From the NCBI GenBank assembly GCA_027061805.1, contig JAMOWA010000047.1, positions 62,001 through 126,000 on the forward strand: a DNA stretch of 64,000 nt, written 5' to 3'. How positions within the stretch are numbered: position 1 is the stretch's first letter; each line of letters opens with the position of its first letter. Positions 9,301 to 16,725 of this stretch are shown here, piece by piece. The stretch comes from Thermoanaerobaculia bacterium. GTDB taxonomy: Bacteria > Acidobacteriota > Thermoanaerobaculia > Thermoanaerobaculales > Sulfomarinibacteraceae. The position numbers were made by a program, and so were the translations under genes. The notes under the pieces were generated by a model. It did not search any database, had not been told where the DNA came from, and was given only the letters and a program-made list of their open reading frames with translations.

Positions 9301-9895
9301 CCAGGACGAGGTGGGCTACCTCAACCCCATCTACCTGTGGCTCCTCCGGGCCCAGAACCTGCAACGCCTGGTTCCCAGCTCCCGGGTGGGACGCCGGCTG
9401 GAGGTGGAGGTCGTCACCGTGACGGGTGTTCCGCAGCGGCTCCGGCGCGTGGACGCCACCTACTCGAGGATCTTCCAGGATCTCTCCGTGCGCTTTCCAC
9501 GCCTTCGCCTGGGGGATCTCCTGGACCACTTCCAGAAGATGTTCCGCCAGACCATGGAGCTGCATGACCGGTTGCACGGGGGCCGGACGAGGGCCCGACC
9601 GGGCGCCACGATCGAGGAGGAGTGTCCCACCATGCGTCCCGACCTCCAGTTCGCCCACAGGATCGAGGGTGAGATGAATCGCCAGTACCGGACGGTGGAG
9701 ATGCAGGTCTTCCGCCTGAACGATCTCTGCCACGTGGTTCCCCTCCCGGCCTTCTCCCGTGACGAGGATCTGAAAGAGGTCGCCCGCCGCTACCAGCAGC
9801 TCCTCCACGAGCTCGAGGACCAGCGCCGCCTCCGCGGCCTCCACGCCCTCCGCAGCGGCCGGATCCGGGAGCTGGCTCGGGCCCTGATGAAATGA
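6386..9895 (+). CDS. Large HD-domain protein, paralogue of the first operon gene
   Basis: 1169 aa. Residues ~500-1140 repeat the architecture of the 776-aa protein: HVDSLWTNLYLLHRI, then YYRDHLFHLVDLCLLGDFLL (near 700), the HD doublet in AVFHDVGY (near 765), a histidine in AICQHSLA (near 865) and an aspartate in VLCDELQDWGR (near 888). It adds an N-terminal ~350-residue region absent from the paralogue; this begins like a sensor domain (LEEFIDRTADWARDE) and may be GAF-related. ATG 6386 follows the receiver stop by one base, indicating translational coupling. Two HD paralogues flanking a kinase and a receiver suggest that the phosphorelay or ligand signal controls nucleotide turnover; this is inference. 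Substrate unknown. Confidence 0.85.
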   Translation: MTHGPGLWLSRNQLTLLAADLGDVRTLEEFIDRTADWARDEVAVGDPWAVWMDAYPPQAGDGEDSEPEVLHWRAGAPLESRSDWKGAIDCLREQRPTGVVVESPTTFGMTGHAPSQVALVSVGWPSGDGWPRLAVRLILPLALRNETGTLLVSLVSQALRRVSRHLRHRAMNMIITDRYSRDAFEDQIRLVAKSARDALLLDPELFTRGLETLTLHLDSYLRETFGDAADEVFLERLRRSREIIECCTDPGEVRNEYPLVARTLRVWADLLHLRGLMIVPRGGDGTSRPEWMNIIPGPFGRLLPKSALPWRDLFGELLLVHWIGNFEAAALALGHPWFSGRLKRLGWWKDRDLKPEKPEDFANLVVRLLARATFPHNPPPELPFGAPEDASEDPQDEVLKFWRDAMPGPGTHDELRFLLGRWMMVQQLVELQLVDVNHRALERMGNEATVLRRALDLLWERSEAFFLRWMLFHRQWSTPGGVDRKHRDDARKQAGAWLDGEPGPPEPPEDGSPGLVLHVDSLWTNLYLLHRIFRHFRPDDGPERRWRQLAAAFPAEAALRTFLRHLCRVTVFVLWQILRQERNPERFCLVPPSVDHEPPREEKTPARPSPGDARGAAGDGAGEDRRTEAASFEENGRRENPPWELSPFHQPVGAERYARSLVHLMDVFGHEVLHVEREVDIAGYMERIIESELLLHAVSDYYRDHLFHLVDLCLLGDFLLTSRSSTRRGHLFRILMPPPEGNSASGARFHIDEVRRQWFVAAVFHDVGYLFSLLARLPAMMLEHEPPKHHRQLIGSLERVLRGEVRELERKISDLTGHLSTETVGLDRGVQSAVILWDHLVRAARNGNDDGQLVRRYLPSLRAICQHSLASEPIRQDTNPLSYLMVLCDELQDWGRNRVRARELRRYTVFRRADDANWQERRVPILTELFFPIQALEGDDFVLTVDHSGTTRGAQPSSRSSRIVFRIVQVYGQDEVGYLNPIYLWLLRAQNLQRLVPSSRVGRRLEVEVVTVTGVPQRLRRVDATYSRIFQDLSVRFPRLRLGDLLDHFQKMFRQTMELHDRLHGGRTRARPGATIEEECPTMRPDLQFAHRIEGEMNRQYRTVEMQVFRLNDLCHVVPLPAFSRDEDLKEVARRYQQLLHELEDQRRLRGLHALRSGRIRELARALMK

Positions 9896-10119
9896 CCGCC
9901 ATCATCGACAGGTGGTGGCCCACGGGTAGGGAATCCGGGGATCTGGGACGGCTGATAGCAAGCATCGCAGCACGTACGAGGGATGGCGAGTTGTCTCGGT
10001 TGCGGGGGGTCACGAGTTCGGCTGACATTCCCCCCGACGAGCAATTTTTCGGAGATGGGTTCTCCTGGAACAAGAAGGGGGCTGGCGTCATCTCCCTGAC
10101 TCTCGCACCGGGCGAGTGA
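9892..10119 (+). CDS. Small hypothetical protein coupled to the HD operon
   Basis: 75 aa, unrecognised, with no signal peptide or membrane segment. Its ATG overlaps the stop of the preceding HD gene (ATGA), the same coupling used elsewhere in this window. Third-codon GC is lower than in neighbouring genes but still biased. A tryptophan-rich start (DRWWPTGRESGD) and an aromatic/glycine patch (FFGDGFSWNKKG) are visible. It could be a fifth operon member or a chance ORF running into the intergenic region; nothing but position and codon bias supports it. Confidence 0.4.
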   Translation: MTAIIDRWWPTGRESGDLGRLIASIAARTRDGELSRLRGVTSSADIPPDEQFFGDGFSWNKKGAGVISLTLAPGE

Positions 10120-10349
10120 TGGTCACGGTATTCTCTGATGTCCTGGACCTGGATCCTGGGGACATGGGCAGGATCTCGCCCCGCTGCGTGACCACGTGAC
10201 CATGAGAACAGCGGACCATGGTGGTCGAGATATTCCGGACGAAGCGTCGAGGGCGTGGCACACGTGGGGGTGTTCAACGAGATTGGAGCTCTGATCGCCG
10301 GACTGTTGGTATTCCGAACAACCTGTCTCCACCGTCCCGCAGCCTCCTG

Positions 10350-11351
10350 TCACGCGGGTACGTGGCGGTGCCGGGGCTCCCGACCACGTCCGGAGTGGAT
10401 GGAGATCCGGTTCCTGCCCCCGTTCTTGGACCTGTAGAGGGCCTGATCGGCCGCCTCGAAGAGGGCCTCCGCCGTTTCCATGGCGGGATCGAACTGGGCC
10501 ACGCCGAAGGAACAGGTGATCCGGAGCGGGACCTCCTCGCCTTCCACGGTGATCGGGGTGCCGGAGATGGCGGAGCGCAGGCGCTCGGCCAGCACCGCGG
10601 CCCCCCCCGAGTCCGCCTCCGGGCACAGGATGCCGAACTCGTCACCGCCGAGGCGTCCGAAGAGCTCTTCCCGGCGCATCTGCTCCCGCCCGGTCCTCGC
10701 GATGTACTGCAGGACGAGGTCTCCGCAGACATGGCCCTGCCGGTCGTTGATCTCCTTGAGATTGTCGATGTCGAACAGGATCAGGGAGAGGTTCCGCCCA
10801 TGGCGGAGGGCGCGGGCGAACTCGCGGTGGAGCTCCTCGTCGAAGAGGCGCCTGTTGGCGATCCCCGTGAGGGGGTCCTGGAGCGCCAGGCGGTGGAGCG
10901 TCTCGAAGTACGCCGCCTCCACGTCGTGCTCCTGGAGAAACTTGAAGTGGATGCCACCACACTCGATGCGGTCTCCACTGGTGAGGAGGTGGTGGTTCTC
11001 GATCCTTGTCTCATTGATGAAGGTCCCGTTGGTGCTGTCCAGGTCCTCGACCCAGATCCCGGAGTCGTCCCACCGGATGAGGGCGTGCTCCCTGGACAGC
11101 AGGGGGGCGTCAGGAAGGTTGATCTCGCACTCCGGTGACCGGCCGATCCTGAGCGAGTGTCCCCGTGGCAGGTCATATCTCCGGCCGAGGAAACGGCGCT
11201 CGGGGTGGGCGATGACCACGAGAGCCAGGCCGTGACCTTCCGGCTCCTTCGTCCGGGCAGGCATGACCTCCTCGAGGACATCTGTCTCGGCAAAGCGGAG
11301 ATCGCTCCGTGTCTTTCCGCTGTCCCCCTCGGAATTCCTGATACCCCCCAT
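10350..11351 (-). CDS. FHA-GGDEF diguanylate cyclase
   Basis: 333 aa. An FHA domain at roughly residues 45-125 shows RIGRSPECEINL, LSREHALI and STNGTF, the phosphothreonine-binding signatures. A linker leads to a GGDEF domain at about 165-320 with DPLTGIANRR, FDIDNLKEIND and an intact GGDEF catalytic loop near residue 235. It should make c-di-GMP, gated by binding of a phosphorylated partner; a Ser/Thr kinase is encoded at 27496. I saw no RxxD inhibitory site immediately before GGDEF. ATG 11351 is chosen over upstream in-frame starts because the preceding residues are low-complexity and GGAGCGA lies upstream. It is convergent with the HD operon, leaving 230 bases that contain no gene I can support. 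Confidence 0.92.
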   Translation of the reverse strand: MGGIRNSEGDSGKTRSDLRFAETDVLEEVMPARTKEPEGHGLALVVIAHPERRFLGRRYDLPRGHSLRIGRSPECEINLPDAPLLSREHALIRWDDSGIWVEDLDSTNGTFINETRIENHHLLTSGDRIECGGIHFKFLQEHDVEAAYFETLHRLALQDPLTGIANRRLFDEELHREFARALRHGRNLSLILFDIDNLKEINDRQGHVCGDLVLQYIARTGREQMRREELFGRLGGDEFGILCPEADSGGAAVLAERLRSAISGTPITVEGEEVPLRITCSFGVAQFDPAMETAEALFEAADQALYRSKNGGRNRISIHSGRGREPRHRHVPA

Positions 11352-11495
11352 GGTCGTTCGCTCCGTCCCTGTATCCTTCCCCACGATTCGATCAGTGTGA
11401 TGTGACTCTAGCATATCGCGGGAAACGTGCCGGTGCCGACCGGGGTGGAGGCGTATCATCCGGGTCGTGAACCACCGGGATGGGGTGCACTCACC

Positions 11496-11965
11496 TCAGG
11501 GCGCGAGGCGGTTGGCCACCACCATGTCGGCCGGGAGCCTGTGGGCGAAGATGCCCACCTCGCGGGCGGTGCCACAGGCCGAGGGCTGGCCGGTGAGCGA
11601 GAAGGCCGAGGAGCAGGGCCGTGCGTACGTGCCCGTGAGCAGGTACACCATGTAGACCTGCTCGTTCACCCACGTGTCCCGGGTGTGCTGGTTGAAGCCC
11701 ATGATCCAGAACGGACACCAGGTTCGTCTTCCGGTCGGCGTGGAGATCCGCCTGAGCCCTCGGCCTGCTCCCGGTCCGAGCCGGCCACCCGGGTCACGAT
11801 CAACCGCCCCGTGGACGGGTCCTTCTGGTGGAGTTGCACGCCCTCCAGGTCCTCGAGGGCCCTCCGGACCTCCTGAACCCTGCCGGGTCCCACGGTCACG
11901 ACGATGCCGGAGCACGTGAAGGATTCCGGGGTCCCGGGGGTGGGGTCGATCCTTGGGTTCCACAT
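11496..11965 (-). pseudogene. napD-napA remnant (periplasmic nitrate reductase), frameshifted and internally deleted
   Basis: From ATG 11965 the frame encodes a NapD-like chaperone: [19 protein letters not shown], then a [17 protein letters not shown] stretch. Reading is lost after DREQAEG near 11765. About 30 codons later a different frame encodes an internal piece of NapA: a [11 protein letters not shown] segment, then [17 protein letters not shown] and [11 protein letters not shown], ending at a stop. At least one extra base (near GTGTCCGTTC) breaks even this piece. Most of NapA is missing at both ends: the Tat signal, the 4Fe4S region and the C-terminal molybdopterin domain. The locus is dead but recognisable. 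The FNR-type site upstream implies that it was once an oxygen- or NO-responsive operon. Confidence 0.88.
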
Positions 11966-12001
11966 ATTGGAAAACGATCCGGCATCAGAGTGGGGGAGTC
12001 C

Positions 12002-12015
12002 TTGACCCAGGTCAA
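12002..12015 (-). promoter_or_regulatory. FNR/HcpR-type palindrome upstream of napD remnant
   Basis: TTGACCCAGGTCAA is a perfect 6-bp inverted repeat with a 2-bp spacer (TTGACC-CA-GGTCAA), the form bound by CRP/FNR-family regulators of anaerobic and nitrosative-stress genes. Its centre lies about 43 bases upstream of the napD ATG, so a class II site would place the transcript start almost at the start codon. The site has stayed intact although the genes it served are broken. Confidence 0.65.
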
Positions 12016-12024
12016 CCGGAGGAG

Positions 12025-12056
12025 GGGGCGCAGGGGCGCAGGGGCGCAGGGGTGCG
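12025..12056. repeat. 8-bp tandem repeat, GGGGCGCA x3 plus a degenerate unit
   Basis: Three exact copies of GGGGCGCA (12025-12048) are followed by a variant. They lie in a C/G-rich low-complexity stretch running to about 12175, between the napD remnant and rnpB. No gene is visible in this stretch. Confidence 0.85.
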
Positions 12057-12196
12057 ACCCCGCCGCCCGCCCGTGCGAGGTACGACAACCCCCACCCGAC
12101 CGTGCAACCCCCACCCGTCCACCCGTGTCCCTCTCCCCCTTGCCCCTGCTCTCCCGGGCGGGCAGAGGCCGCCTTCACCGGGTGGGTGGGGGAAAA

Positions 12197-12580
<384 letters not shown>

Positions 12581-12586
12581 CCTCAC

Positions 12587-12615
12587 ACTATAGGTTCCTT
12601 TGGAGGGGGTTGCCA
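12587..12615 (-). promoter_or_regulatory. rnpB promoter
   Basis: On the minus strand a TGGCAA -35 element (12610-12615) is separated by exactly 17 bases from a TATAGT -10 element (12587-12592). The predicted start, about 7 bases further, coincides with the 5' strand of RNase P helix P1. The agreement of the two independent boundaries makes this a strong call. Confidence 0.85.
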
Positions 12616-12635
12616 CCCCGGGCGAAGAATCCGGA

Positions 12636-12712
12636 CCGGAATGTTCGAGATGCTTCGATCGCCCGGTGCGATCCACAATCCGTGGCGGCGCCGTCTCGGC
12701 CCGGGTGCTCCA
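12636..12712 (-). repeat. Dispersed repeat family B, copy 1
   Basis: Read on the minus strand, this stretch aligns with the plus-strand stretch 42656-42740. Shared blocks are CCGAGAC-GCGCCGCCA, GGTGGATC-like, and GAAGCATC-CGAACATTCCGG. It lies immediately upstream of the rnpB promoter in an otherwise empty intergenic gap. No coding potential is conserved between the copies. Confidence 0.7.
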
Positions 12713-12814
12713 CGTGTTCGGAAGCACGCCTCGTACGGTTCCGGGTGACGGGGGTTACGGGAGAGGAGGCACGGTCCCACGATAGTATGGAGCATCCACC
12801 ATGGGAGGGCCGGA

Positions 12815-13636
12815 ATGAGAGTCACCTGCGGGTCGATCACCTGGCCGGTGGCCGTGCTCGTCGCCTTGGGGAGCATGGTGCCACCGGCATCCGCCGGGTC
12901 CGGAGGCGTGAGGGACGGCAGGGGTGTCCGGGTACTGCCGGGGGTGGTCTGGGAGTCCAGGGGCATCGGGGGCGGGGGGGCCTTCTTCTCGCCCTCGCCG
13001 AGCCCACACGATGCGGACCGGGTCTTCGTGTCCAGTGACATGAGCGGGGTGTACGAGACCGTGGACCTGGGACGATCCTGGAGGATGCACCGGGCGGACC
13101 GGCTTCGAGGCGGCGTCGGCACGGAGCTGCGCTTCACCGCGGATCCGGAGGTCCTCTACGGGATCGATGCTGCTGGGGACCTCCGGGTGCCCGTCCGGAG
13201 CAGCGACGGCGGTGTGACATGGACGCCGCTGGCCGGGGACCCCACCGGGGGTGAGGCCTGTTCCCTGTGGGCCGATCCCGCCTCCACGCAGCGGATCCTG
13301 GTTTCCAGCTACGACACGCTGTTCTTCTCCGGTGACGGAGGGTCCACCTTCCACCAGGTGCATCAGGCTCCCGACGAGCACGTGGCGGGTGTCTTCTGGG
13401 ACGGTGACACGATCCTGGTCGGCGCCAGGGACGGCCTCCTGGTGTCCACCGATGGTGGTGCGAGCTTCGGCCTGTCCACCATCGGCGGGATCCCCACGGA
13501 CGGGTCCATCGTGAGCTTCGCCGGGATCCGGGTGGGGGAGGCGGTCCGCCTCTGGGCCGTGACGCTGGGCGCGGGTGACGTGTGGCCCCACGTGACGGGC
13601 AGCGACCACTGCCCCGTCGGGCTGGAGCTCCGGTGA
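12815..13636 (+). CDS. Exported BNR/sortilin-repeat protein, apparently fused to the tail of exonuclease III
   Basis: 273 aa with a signal peptide (cleavage near ASAGSGG). BNR-type Asp-box repeats are visible as SSDGGVTWTPL, SGDGGSTFHQV and STDGGASFG, typical of photosystem-stability/sialidase-like beta-propellers. Full propellers are longer. After about residue 255 the sequence switches to HVTGSDHCPVGLELR, which is the terminal active-site segment (GSDHCPV) of exonuclease III. Its stop overlaps the GTG of the epimerase (GTGA), as expected for an old xth-epimerase operon. I infer a deletion joining a propeller gene to the last ~15 codons of xth near 13585. A -10-like TAGTAT lies at 12784. The protein may fold poorly. 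Confidence 0.75.
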   Translation: MRVTCGSITWPVAVLVALGSMVPPASAGSGGVRDGRGVRVLPGVVWESRGIGGGGAFFSPSPSPHDADRVFVSSDMSGVYETVDLGRSWRMHRADRLRGGVGTELRFTADPEVLYGIDAAGDLRVPVRSSDGGVTWTPLAGDPTGGEACSLWADPASTQRILVSSYDTLFFSGDGGSTFHQVHQAPDEHVAGVFWDGDTILVGARDGLLVSTDGGASFGLSTIGGIPTDGSIVSFAGIRVGEAVRLWAVTLGAGDVWPHVTGSDHCPVGLELR

Positions 13637-14619
13637 GCGCGCGCACGGCGGTGGTCACCGGGGCCACGGGCTTCCTGGGTCTGAACCTGGTGGAGGAGCT
13701 CCTGGGGCAGGGGTGGGAGGTGGTCGCGCTCCATCGGGACCCCGCCGCAGCGGAGCGGCTCGAGAGGCTCGGGACCGAGCCCGTGCGGGCCGACATCCTG
13801 GACCCGGACAGCCTGGTGCAGGCGATCCCGGAGCATGCCGATGCCGTCTTCCACGTGGCGGGTGACACGTCCATGTGGGCCCGACATCGGGACCGGCAAC
13901 ACCGGGTCAACGTGGAGGGCACGCGGAACGTGGTCCGGGCATCGATGGCCCGCGGCGTGGGCCGGCTGGTGCATACCTCCTCGGTGGCAGTCTATGGCTT
14001 CCATGACGGGGTGATCACCGAGGACCTGTCCCACCTGGGGGAGGGCTCGTGGATCACCTACCTGAGGACCAAGGCCCTGGCCGAGAGGGAGGTACGGGCG
14101 GGGATCGTGGGGGGGCTTGACGCCGTCATCCTGAACCCCGCCAACATCGTGGGGCGGTACGACATCCGGAACTGGGCGCGCATGTTCACCATCGTCGCGA
14201 GCGGGAAGCTCCCCGGGGCACCGCCGGGGGAAGGCTCCTTCGCCCACGTCCGGGCCGTGGCGCGGGCCCACGTGGCCGCCCGGGAACGGGGACGGACGGG
14301 GGAGAACTACCTCCTGGGCGGGGTGGACGCCACCTACCGCGACGTTGTGGAGCGGATCGGGGGCCTCGTGGGGCGGGAAGGGCCCGTCCGCGTGACGCCC
14401 TGCTGGCTCCTCCACCTGCTGGGGAGGGCCTCCACGGGGATCGCGCGGTTCACGGGGAAGGAGCCGGACATCACGCCCGAGGCCGTGGCCATCGTCTGCG
14501 CCCGGCTTGTGTGCAGCTCACGGAAGGCGGTGGAGGAGCTCGGTTACCGGCCGGAGCCCCTTGAGGCCATGCTCGCTGACTGCCATGCCTGGCTGGCGGA
14601 GCAGGGACTGCTCGGCTGA
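13633..14619 (+). CDS. NAD-dependent epimerase/dehydratase (extended SDR)
   Basis: 328 aa. The Rossmann motif GATGFLGLNL lies at the N terminus and catalytic Y-L-R-T-K near residue 150, with the upstream HTSSVAVYG serine strand. The pattern resembles dihydroflavonol-4-reductase-like and hopanoid-associated epimerases, so it should oxidise or reduce a nucleotide sugar or polyketide/terpenoid hydroxyl. The substrate cannot be assigned. GTG 13633 overlaps the preceding stop (GTGA), and residues 1-15 already form the cofactor strand, so longer in-frame starts are rejected. No gene is visible in the 180 bases downstream. Confidence 0.9.
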   Translation: MSARTAVVTGATGFLGLNLVEELLGQGWEVVALHRDPAAAERLERLGTEPVRADILDPDSLVQAIPEHADAVFHVAGDTSMWARHRDRQHRVNVEGTRNVVRASMARGVGRLVHTSSVAVYGFHDGVITEDLSHLGEGSWITYLRTKALAEREVRAGIVGGLDAVILNPANIVGRYDIRNWARMFTIVASGKLPGAPPGEGSFAHVRAVARAHVAARERGRTGENYLLGGVDATYRDVVERIGGLVGREGPVRVTPCWLLHLLGRASTGIARFTGKEPDITPEAVAIVCARLVCSSRKAVEELGYRPEPLEAMLADCHAWLAEQGLLG

Positions 14620-14802
14620 GAGCAGACCGGGTCCGCGGGGAAGTAGTGCCTCTGTGAAGGACGACCCCCTGTTGGCGAAAGGAGAGAAAGGAATCGTCGT
14701 CGGGGCTGTGGAACTGTGGGAAACCGGCACACGAGATCGATGGGCGAGCGCTGTCAGCGGACGGCGTAGGGTGAGGGCGCACACGTTGTGTTTCGAGTCC
14801 GG

Positions 14803-16026
14803 TCATCCGGCCGCGCGCAGGGCGGTCACGGGCGCCATCCGGGCGGCACGGACCGCCGGGTAGACACCGGCTGCGACACCGAGCGCCAGGGAGAACACGA
14901 GCCCTTCACCCGTGCCCCGCCAGGGCAGCAGCGTCGGCCAGCCGAGCACCGCGCAGACGGCCGCCGTGCCGGCGAGCCCCACCACGGCGCCGGCCACCCC
15001 CCCCATTCCACTGAGCAGGACGGCCTCGCCCAGAAACTGGATCAGGATGTCGCGCCTGCGGGCGCCGATGGCGCGGCGCAGGCCGATCTCGTTGACGCGC
15101 TCCCGGACGGCCATCAGCATCACCGCGAGAATGCCGATCCCTCCCGTGGCCAGGGAGACGCCCGCCACCGCCGCCGTCAGGGATCGAAACATCTCGCCCG
15201 TCTGGTACTCCATGGCCAGGATCTTGGCCGGATCGTTGATGGTGAAGTCGTCGTCCCGCCCCGGACGGATCCGGTGGTGTCGGCGAAGCACCATGGCCAT
15301 CGCCGGGGGCAGCCGCCGCACCGCACTCGAGTCCCGCAGCTGGCAGACGATGGAGTCAAGCCAGCCCCGGTTGAGAACGCGCTCCGTGGCCGTCCTCAGC
15401 GGGACAAAGACCGCCCCGTCCAGCGTCTCCCCACCAAGGCCCAGGCCCTTCTCTTCGGTGACGCCCACCACGCGGAACGGGGCGCCCTGCAATCGAATCC
15501 TCTCACCGACCGGATTGTACGACCCGAACAGGTCGTCGGCGAGCCGGCCCCCCAGAACGGCCACCCGCGCCATCCCGCGGTTTTCTTCCGCCGTGAAAAA
15601 CCTTCCCCGCGCCACCCGCAGCTTCCGGATGGCAAGAAAGCTCGGCGTCACCCCAAGAAGGCTCACCGTCTCGCTCCGGGACCGCCACGAAACGACAACG
15701 GTGCCCCGGACCACGCCGGACACTCGCACGATGGCAGGGAAGGTCCTGAGGAGCGCCTCGGCATCGCCGGGCTTGAGCGTGCGAGTCATCCGCGTCTGGA
15801 CAAGGTGACGCCCCATGGTCATGAAGTTTCCGGCATCCACCGTCAACACGTTGCTGCCGAGCGCGGCGATCCGGCTCATGACATCCCGCCTCGCCGCCTC
15901 GCTCGCCCCCACCGACAGCACGAGGGCCGCAACGCCGAGAAAGATCGAGAAGGCGGACAGCACGGTTCTCAGGCGGTGGGCGAGAAGGATCCGGGCCGAG
16001 ACCCTGGCTGCGTGCCGGAGCTGCAT
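14803..16026 (-). CDS. MacB-type ABC transporter permease (FtsX domain)
   Basis: 407 aa. One N-terminal membrane helix (TVLSAFSIFLGVAALVLSVG) is followed by a ~200-residue periplasmic MacB core (VLGGRLADDLFG). Three C-terminal helices make up the FtsX domain, with the coupling motif RERVNEIGLRRAIGARRRDI near residue 315. It is the third gene of an adaptor-ATPase-permease set starting at 17837, a mechanotransmission ABC system that likely exports or extracts a peptide or lipid-linked substrate rather than importing. Here it sits at the end of a lanthipeptide-like gene set, consistent with immunity or export. Confidence 0.92.
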   Translation of the reverse strand: MQLRHAARVSARILLAHRLRTVLSAFSIFLGVAALVLSVGASEAARRDVMSRIAALGSNVLTVDAGNFMTMGRHLVQTRMTRTLKPGDAEALLRTFPAIVRVSGVVRGTVVVSWRSRSETVSLLGVTPSFLAIRKLRVARGRFFTAEENRGMARVAVLGGRLADDLFGSYNPVGERIRLQGAPFRVVGVTEEKGLGLGGETLDGAVFVPLRTATERVLNRGWLDSIVCQLRDSSAVRRLPPAMAMVLRRHHRIRPGRDDDFTINDPAKILAMEYQTGEMFRSLTAAVAGVSLATGGIGILAVMLMAVRERVNEIGLRRAIGARRRDILIQFLGEAVLLSGMGGVAGAVVGLAGTAAVCAVLGWPTLLPWRGTGEGLVFSLALGVAAGVYPAVRAARMAPVTALRAAG

Positions 16027-16032
16027 CGCCCC

Positions 16033-16725
16033 TCAGACCGTGACCATCGCATGCACCGGGCTGTCGGAGACGATCCTGCCGTCCCGCATGGTCACCACCC
16101 GTCTCGCCCTCGCCGCAACCTCCGGGTCGTGGGTCACCACGATGATCGTCCGCCCCTGGGCGTTCAGCTCGCCGAAGATGGCGAGGATCTCCTCGCCGGC
16201 CGCGCTGTCCAGGTTGCCGGTGGGCTCGTCCGCCAGGAGCAGGGAAGGCTCGTTGATCATGGCCCGTGCAATGGCCACGCGCTGCTGCTGGCCGCCCGAC
16301 AGCGCGTTGGGGCGGAAACGGATGCGGTCACCGAGACCAACTGCCTCCAGGAGCTTCTTTCCCCGCTCCCTTGCGTCACCGGGATACTCCACCGAATACA
16401 GCAGCGGCAGCAATACGTTGTCCAGCACCCGGAGCCGATCGAGCAGGTGGAAGCTCTGGAAGACGAAGCCGATCTCCTCGTTCCGCAGGCGGGACAGATC
16501 ACGATCGCTGAGCCCCGTCACATCCCGGCCCCGGAAGAGATACCGGCCTCGCGTCGGAACATCCAGGCAACCGATCACGTTCATCAGCGTCGTCTTGCCG
16601 GTGCCCGACGGTCCCATGATCGCAACGTATTCCCCCTCCTCGATGTCCAGGTCGATCTCCCGCAACACCGGCGTCTCGACACCTTCCGTGTGGTAGGTCT
16701 TCTCGATTCCCTCGAGCTGGATCAC
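16033..16725 (-). CDS. ABC transporter ATPase (MacB/LolD-like)
   Basis: 230 aa, complete ATPase. Walker A is GPSGTGKTTLMN (near residue 37), the signature is LSGGQQQRVAIARA, Walker B is LLLADEPTGNLD, and the H-loop is VVTHDPEVA. Length and sequence pattern match the LolD/MacB subfamily that pairs with FtsX-type permeases. It starts by ATGA-type overlap with the end of the adaptor gene (16722-16725) and is followed after 7 bases by the permease, so the three are one translational unit. Confidence 0.95.
   Translation of the reverse strand: MIQLEGIEKTYHTEGVETPVLREIDLDIEEGEYVAIMGPSGTGKTTLMNVIGCLDVPTRGRYLFRGRDVTGLSDRDLSRLRNEEIGFVFQSFHLLDRLRVLDNVLLPLLYSVEYPGDARERGKKLLEAVGLGDRIRFRPNALSGGQQQRVAIARAMINEPSLLLADEPTGNLDSAAGEEILAIFGELNAQGRTIIVVTHDPEVAARARRVVTMRDGRIVSDSPVHAMVTV

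Noticed and set aside
6029-9844. 1271-codon open frame on the minus strand
   Set aside because: It is antisense to the HD operon, has no domain text, and mirrors the high third-position GC of the plus-strand gene.
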